A stretch of 64,000 nt of DNA, taken from contig NC_080726.1 in assembly GCF_019097595.1 (NCBI RefSeq), positions 9,770,205-9,834,204 on the forward strand. Reading direction: 5' to 3'. The stretch is from Hemibagrus wyckioides. Lineage: Eukaryota; Chordata; Actinopteri; Siluriformes; Bagridae. The notes under the pieces are model-generated. The model had not been told where the DNA came from and did not search any database. It was given only the letters and a program-made list of their open reading frames with translations. Both the position numbers and the translations under genes were made by a program. Positions 57,970 through 64,000 of this stretch are shown piece by piece (within the stretch, counting starts at the first letter, position 1; each line of letters starts with the position of its first letter).

Positions 57970-58507
57970 CTGTGACAAGTGCTCTTTTAAAATTAACAAA
58001 AGAACCAGTATGTTGAAAATGAAGATGATGTATAGTATTCTAATGAGAATTAAACCTTCTTAAACATTAAATAATATCAGAATTAAAGTAATGCACCGGC
58101 ATTAGCAGAAGATATTTTATATCTGTAATTTGTATATTGCAATGCATGAATTAATAGTAAGGGATATGAAAGTAGCACAGGCCATTATTAATGCAGGGTA
58201 TAAATAAATTGTTGTTAAAGTCTGATTTTGGGGTAATTCCCCTGTCCCACAGTCAAATCTAATAATGCATGTTAGAAATCCAGGCGACATCAGTGTTACA
58301 CCAGCTGCACCTACCAGTGGGTTTGCCCTTCCTGTGCCCTTTTGTGTGACATGAAGTTTCCTCCTTTTGACTTAACATTTAAGAAGACATGCAGGAAGCA
58401 GATAGAGACAAAATATTCTATCACATATTCTACCTGACAACAAAAATTCTACACAAACATAAACACATTCTGCAAGGATTGTTTGAAGGATTGTTTCACT
58501 CATTTTA

Positions 58508-58530
58508 TATATATATATATATATATATAC
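58508..58530. repeat. (TA)n microsatellite
   Basis: About eleven TA units. Confidence 0.85.
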
Positions 58531-60589
58531 AATATCAGTATTAGATTTATATTACAATATAACAACAACAGACTGACCAATCATTATTTGAGCAATAAAT
58601 ATGCCATTTCACAATTTGGGTAAATCATTGTATCATGCATTTCAAAATCCACTGTCATCACTGAAATGACTTACCTTATATTTAGTGAATGCCCTCCTCA
58701 GGTCTTCTTCCATTCAGACTTTCAAACACTGCATCCCATAATAAGCGTGTCATTCATAAGCACACCCACACACCCACAAACATAAACGCCCCCTTAAAGC
58801 GGCTCAGGGAGGACTCTTGTCTTGTCCTTCTTTCTCTCTTTTTGCTTAACTCTCTACTCTAAGTCACTGTGCTAAATGATGAAGTTTCAGCTGAAACAGT
58901 GTTAATAGATATCTCTCCCTCTGGCTCAGAGCCAAACTACCGGAGCCACACAGCCATGGGAGAGAGAGACCTGCTGCAACAGGTTTCCCAACACACACAC
59001 ACACACATTTCTCTGGATTTTTAAATATGACACTGGATACAGCTTTAATCACAATCCCATTACTGTACCTCTCAGGCCCTTTGCTCAAATAGAGCCTAAG
59101 GGGGTCACCTTGCTTAAACATTGTGATGGTAGCTGTTCTCTCCTGTCCTGCTTTCATTTCTGCACACCTTCCTCTCCTTCATCTGAAGGTTTCTCTGCTT
59201 TCTCCATGCTGTATTTCTGCACAAGGACTTCACCCAGGTGGAGACAAGTCTGAAAGGCATGTTGGTATACTGTCATGACTGGTGCCAACAATGATACAAT
59301 GGATACTGTGTATAAAAAGTATGTCATGACTGCCAAATCGCATACAATCCCTGAAAAAGTTCAATATAAACAGCTATCTTTGAACAGACTTTAAAGGCTC
59401 ATATTTTACACTGATGCATTAGCTGTCACCAAGTATGTCACTGTAAAGTAAACATCTAAAAAAAATATAGAGAGAGAGTAGATAGAACACAGATAAGAAA
59501 TTTCAGCAAAAGCCTTCCAATTCTCTGATCCTTAACAAATGACCAGTTAAAAAAGGTGCTCCAAGCTGCCACTGATCATTCCTTTTAAAGAGTCAGCTTG
59601 AAATAACATATCCACAGAATGCTGAAAGGGTAGATATTGTGGCAAATAGTTTGCCACATGATGTGGCATGATAGAGCCTGAGTACACAGCTGCCAGTCTT
59701 TGCGTGCTCACCGATAAAGCTGGTGAACTAGGGCAATGCTCACAGATCCCTCCTTCTCAATAATGCACCGCAACACGTTGAACATTCCTGCTATACACAT
59801 AAACTGACAATTTTACAAGAGGGTGGTGTAACGGCAGAGAACACGAAGCTCTTTCCTAACATGCTTGAACCCCGGCCTTTTGGTGTGTTGACAGAAACAA
59901 ATGGTTTGCCATTTCTCTGACTTCAGATCCTGAATAAAAGTCAGTAATGCAGAAAAGAAATATACAAATCAGCTCAAATTAGGAAAACCTCTGCAGTCAG
60001 GTTCAAAGATGTTTTATGGTTTCATGCATCATAAAGCAATCATCACGACAGCTGGATTTATGAACTTGGTCGTTCACTTTCAGCTCAAGGTGAAAGCAAT
60101 AAAATTATGTATCTTCCAAGAGAAGTCCAAACAGCTGCCAGGGTGTGCAGCAAATCTCCTGCATGAATGAACGAAGTCACTCCCACAAGAGTGTCCATGC
60201 CAAAGACAACTGGATCATCTGAAACTATTACGCATTCATCATGAAAAAATAACAAATACGATCAGTAATTTTACATGCATGATCCCCTTTTTAAAATAAC
60301 CCTGAGCCAATTATTCCATTTGTTAAAGATCAAGGATATTGACATTAAAAAACAATATGATCACCACGTTAAAATAGATATTAATGAAACTTTAAATCTG
60401 ACTTGATATATAAGAGCTGACTAGAGGAACAAATGTTTCATATGGGTCATCCTGAGGTTATCATCGGCTTGTTAAACCTAAATATATCTTTCAAACATAC
60501 ATTGTAATATTCCAGGCTTTGCTGTGACTATACAAAGAATTAAATTGTGATGGTACAACATTTTTACTGCACAGCTCCAGTGTCCCTGT

Positions 60590-60900
60590 TTTACTCCTGA
60601 GCTCGGGTTTCTCTCTGTGTTCTTTCTGTGTCTGCGTGGGCTTCCTCTGGATTCTGTAGTTCCTTTCCTGCTCTAAAAAACATGGTAGAAGGTGGATTAG
60701 CTATTGCTCATAGTTGTGAATGTGAGTGACCGTAGTACCTTGCCTCATACCTAGTGTTCCAAGTGGCTACTGAAGATGAAGTGAATTGGAAGTTTGCATG
60801 TTCTTCTCTGGGTTTCCTTTGGGTACTCTGGTTTCCTAAGTCCAAAGTCCTCCCTAAGTCTCCTGCTTTGTGCCCATAGTCCTTTGGGATAGGCTCCATT
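60590..60900 (+). repeat. Degraded SINE segments
   Basis: CTGCGTGGGCTTCCTCTGGATT and GTTTGCATGTTCTTCTCTGGGTTTCC with TAGGCTCCATTTACAC are body blocks of the same SINE type as at 14790, in two successive partial copies. Confidence 0.5.
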
Positions 60901-60904
60901 TACA

Positions 60905-61080
60905 CTTACTGCATTTGACAGACTCCCTTATCCAGAGTGACTTACATTTATATCATTTATGCAAATGAGCAACTGAGAGTTAAGGGCCTTGCTCAGGGGG
61001 CCAGCAGTGCAAGCCTGATGGTCCTGGGATTCAAACTCAACTTTCTGATCAGTAGTCTAATGTCTTAAACTCTACAACTG
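60905..61080 (-). repeat. SINE-like fragment
   Basis: GCATTTGACAGACTCCCTTATCCAGAGTGACTTACATTT starts the antisense tail. Then come GAGAGTTAAGGGCCTTGCTC and GTCCTGGGATTCAAACTC. It matches 45000-45150. Confidence 0.65.
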
Positions 61081-61130
61081 ACCCTTGCTCTAGTTTCCCA
61101 GCAACCCTGTGTTGGATAAGTGGTTCAGAA

Positions 61131-61258
61131 GATGGATGGATGGATGGATGGATGGAGGGATGGATGGATGGATGGAGGGAGGGATGGATGGATGGAGGGA
61201 GGGATGGATGGAGGGATGGATGGATGGATGGAGGGATGGAGGGATGGATGGATGGATG
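61131..61258. repeat. (GATG)n minisatellite with GAGG variants
   Basis: About 30 GATG units interspersed with GAGG variants, starting at the tail of a SINE-like segment. The Met-Asp-Gly-Trp reading frame is an artefact. Confidence 0.95.
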
Positions 61259-63214
61259 AATTGGATTGAATTTGAGTTTACAGCAGTATACAGTAATTGC
61301 AGTAATTATTTGAGATCCACTTCTTGGGATTTAAAATAAAATTAGATGCTGCTGTGTTTCAACAGTATTCAACCACATTTATTTATATAATACTTTTAAC
61401 AATAGATATTGTTCCAAAATCAGATTTAAAAGATTTACTGGTTATAGATTTAATTTTTGCAAATGCAAAATTCCATAAGATGACTTGAGGAACCATACTT
61501 AAGAGGAAAGCCCTTCTTATGGGTAATTATTCATCACACATTGCTTTGTGTCTATTAGGATCTTGATTATGAGCATCAGGGTGGGTATTATTATTATTTT
61601 TTTGAAGTTTTAAATCTAAATCTATAATATCAAAGTGAAGTTATCCACTGTACATTAATGGGACTTTTATTTATTTTATTTATTATTTTTTTGCAAGCAG
61701 AGTCTTTAAGCTATCAAAGTAAGAACATGGTTTTAGTAGCAGTGTATGATTCTCATATGTAGAGCATCAAGTTTTAGGGGAAGATCATTTTAATTAATTA
61801 TATAATTAAATTTGGGATATTCCAGCCTTTAAATATCATACAGTCTAACATTCTGTATTTTTTCAAATTGTGAGTGCTAAAAGTTTTAGATTATGTAAAG
61901 CTAAGTATAAATGTGTTCACAGGTCAAATTGAACTCAAAAGTGCCACCAGAGTTACAGTTTTGAGGATGCTGATTTTCTTCTTACAACCGTGTGCAAATA
62001 TTAACGAACGCCAATTATTCCTAAATGACCAATCCCATTCATGCCGCAGACTATTTACACCTTCTGACACCTACAAAACTCAATAGAAGCCATTTAATTA
62101 GTGTCACAACTCAAATAAATTATTTTAATGTTTATGATTTGGAATCATCTGGTTAGGTTTTCACTCATGGAAACACTATAAAATAGTCCGGATCATGAGC
62201 GGAGTGACCTGATATTAAATACACAGGCAAATTATTTTAGTGAAAATAAGAGCATGGTGCATGAAGACAGCTTTATTTAGTGAGGCACTCTGGGACAGTA
62301 CATTAGTGTTCTTACTTCTGCTGTACTTTATCATGATGACACCTTTCTGTTTACTTAACACAAAAGCAGCATGTTACTGCTACACGTGAGAAATGACTTT
62401 GACCTCAGAGTCTTTAACCAGTCATTACCTCTCTACTAAGGCTGGCTTAACCTACAACAGAAGCTATTCCCTAACTGTAGCCACTGTATTTAGTAATGAA
62501 GTGAATTATTGCTATAAGGGAATAATAATAATAGGGAGGTCTTTTTCTTGATATTTTCCAAGTTGGTATAGAGCAGAGAACTAACAAAAAGAAAGGGAGG
62601 GGGAAAAAACATTTCTTTCTATCTTTTGTTCTAACAATAGACCAGCCACTAATATCACACAACCAATAAAAGTACAGCACAGATATATATGGCACTGGTT
62701 TTAAGTCTATTGTGATTAGTGGCTCCCAATCTGTTCCTCTAGCCACAAGAGTTGACAGATTTCAAAAAATCAATACTACTCACTTCCCTGTAACTCATTC
62801 CCATGCACAGATTGCCCATGTTGAAGATGATCCACAAGGAGGTGCTATTACCATGTAAGTGTCCTTTGTGTGGTTTGTAAACAAAACCAATAGGTGAACC
62901 ATCATATAAAAAAAGTGATGTCACAGTGTGTGTATCTGTGGAAACTCAATATTGAAAGCCTTAAGGTCCAGAAAAAAGGCTACATAAACTATAAAACAGT
63001 CATTACAAACACATGTTTAGAGCACAGAGTACTTGTCAGCACAAATCAGTTCAATCTTCGACAGTGTAATGCATCTGTGCAGTCAGAGAGAAGCTATTTA
63101 GACATTTATAATCATCTTTCTGAGAACGTAGGCTGACGTCTGATATCTGCTTCCTTTTGTTTTGTGGAGTTGTGCTGCAGGGTGTAGTTTAGCTGACTCA
63201 ATTCAATCCTGATC

Positions 63215-63475
63215 TCATATTAGGGGATTTTTTTTAGCATGATTTCCTCATGCCTGTGTGGGTTTCCTCTGGGTTGATTGGTTTCCTCCCACCTCCTAAA
63301 CACCTGCTAGTAGATGGACTGTTTATACTAAATTGCCAGTAGTTGTAATGGTCTGACATCTCCTCCAGGGTGTATTCCCACCTCAGCCCAGTGTTCCGGG
63401 GATAGGTACCAGATCCACTGACATCCTGACCAGGATAAAACAGTCACTGCAAGTAATGACATAAGTGAGTGAATC
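63215..63475 (+). repeat. Degraded SINE body
   Basis: GCCTGTGTGGGTTTCCTCTGG, CTAAATTGCCAGTAGTTGTAAT, CTCCAGGGTGTATTCCCACC and GGGATAGGTACCAGATCCAC follow the order of the SINE body at 14790-15120. Confidence 0.6.
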
Positions 63476-64000
63476 CTTTTGGCAGGATAGGTAGATCCAT
63501 ATCTTATTCAAATAGGTTTGGGGTTGAATACATTTTAAAAGGTGTAGTGTGTAATATTGTGTCCTGAAATGTTGTTGATAATTTCCTGCCCTTTATCATA
63601 TGACGAAACTATATATTTTTCCTGGGTTGCCTTTTGAGGAGAAAATAGGGCAAATCTGAGCAGCTCTGTTTCAGCTGGGGGTGGAGCAAATTCACGGACA
63701 AAAAAAAGACTGAAGTAGTAAGATGTAATCGCAATATTGAGAATAAATTGAGACAAAGGTGTCTTTTAAAGTAAATGGAATATAGATAAGACATTTTTAT
63801 TGGTGTTAAAGGAGCAGAGAAACAATACACCAGAAGAGGGTAACATGTTCAAAATCTCTACACTACAGCTTTAAAAACAAGTACATTAAATTGATTTTTT
63901 AGTGTATGGGGATTGATTACAATAATATGCAGTAAGTACTTTGAAAAATCATCCTGGTCAAATTGCAGCTGTTAATGTTCGGTCGTTTTCCCTCACTCTT

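Larger units (their letters stand above)
53098..64000. other. Region upstream of foxn1 without a recognised gene
   Basis: No exon of a known protein was recognised in about 10.9 kb. In mammals SLC13A2 lies on this side of FOXN1, but no segment of it was identified here. The sequence is A/T-rich with SINE and Tc1 debris at 54120-54330, 54940-55210, 55342-55781, 60590-61090, 61370-61530 and 63215-63475, plus several microsatellites. The untranslated leader of foxn1 may start within it. Confidence 0.5.

Noticed and set aside
58864..59336. Two adjacent minus-strand open frames of 97 and 60 codons
   Set aside because: No recognised motif; one crosses a CA run (Cys-Val repeats) and there is no convincing splice structure.
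61109..61339. Tryptophan-rich repeat protein
   Set aside because: It is the translation of the GATG minisatellite.
53098..64000. Expected slc13a2 exons upstream of foxn1 by mammalian synteny
   Set aside because: No segment matching a sodium-dicarboxylate carrier was recognised; the gene may lie beyond the window or elsewhere.
1..64000. CRISPR arrays, phage, integrons or bacterial-type operons
   Set aside because: The window is vertebrate nuclear DNA; the regular repeats are microsatellites, and the dispersed repeats are eukaryotic transposons.

Overview
The window reads as nuclear DNA from a teleost fish. It has intron-containing vertebrate genes with GT-AG junctions, lens crystallin and thymus/hair forkhead genes, and many Tc1/mariner, hAT and tRNA-derived SINE relics of kinds common in ray-finned fish. 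A catfish-like (otophysan) source is possible from the repeat flavour, but that is a weak guess.

Five protein-coding genes were assembled exon by exon, and all keep an open frame through every junction. From left to right they are: a dhrs13-type short-chain dehydrogenase on the minus strand (10665-13646, 5 coding exons, 318 aa); beta-A1 crystallin cryba1 on the minus strand (15644-17134, 5 coding exons, 199 aa); a beta-B1-like crystallin on the plus strand (19960-21684, 5 coding exons, 209 aa); unc119 on the plus strand (24532-42653, 5 coding exons, 205 aa, with a very long first intron); and the forkhead gene foxn1 on the minus strand (44666-53097, 8 proposed coding exons, 566 aa). The two crystallins are divergently transcribed from a compact intergenic region with a TATA box and a Maf-type half-site on each side. 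unc119 and foxn1 converge tail to tail, as they do in mammals (human 17q11.2). DHRS13 and CRYBA1 also lie in human 17q11.2, so the block looks like conserved synteny.

The flanks (1-10 kb and 53-64 kb), the unc119 introns and the foxn1 introns hold no further recognisable gene. They carry mobile-element debris. This includes seven copies of one short Tc1-type element that keeps only the helix-turn-helix part of the transposase; one broken near-full-length Tc1 transposase copy (35466-36696); a hAT-like element with an 8-bp target duplication that was itself split by a Tc1 element with about 200-bp terminal repeats (38013-40719, insert 38805-40340); two fold-back Tc1 derivatives (9279-10221 and 13967-14706); a tandem pair of palindromic MITEs (29581-29980); a U6 snRNA pseudogene fused to a SINE (34991-35270); and several SINE copies. 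The first 4 kb contain complex, non-repetitive, homeobox-site-rich stretches that could be conserved enhancers, but this needs alignment.

No previously undescribed biological system could be shown. The most informative observations are the crystallin head-to-head promoter, the nested transposons with exact target duplications, the U6-SINE chimera, and the repeated survival of a DNA-binding-only transposase fragment.
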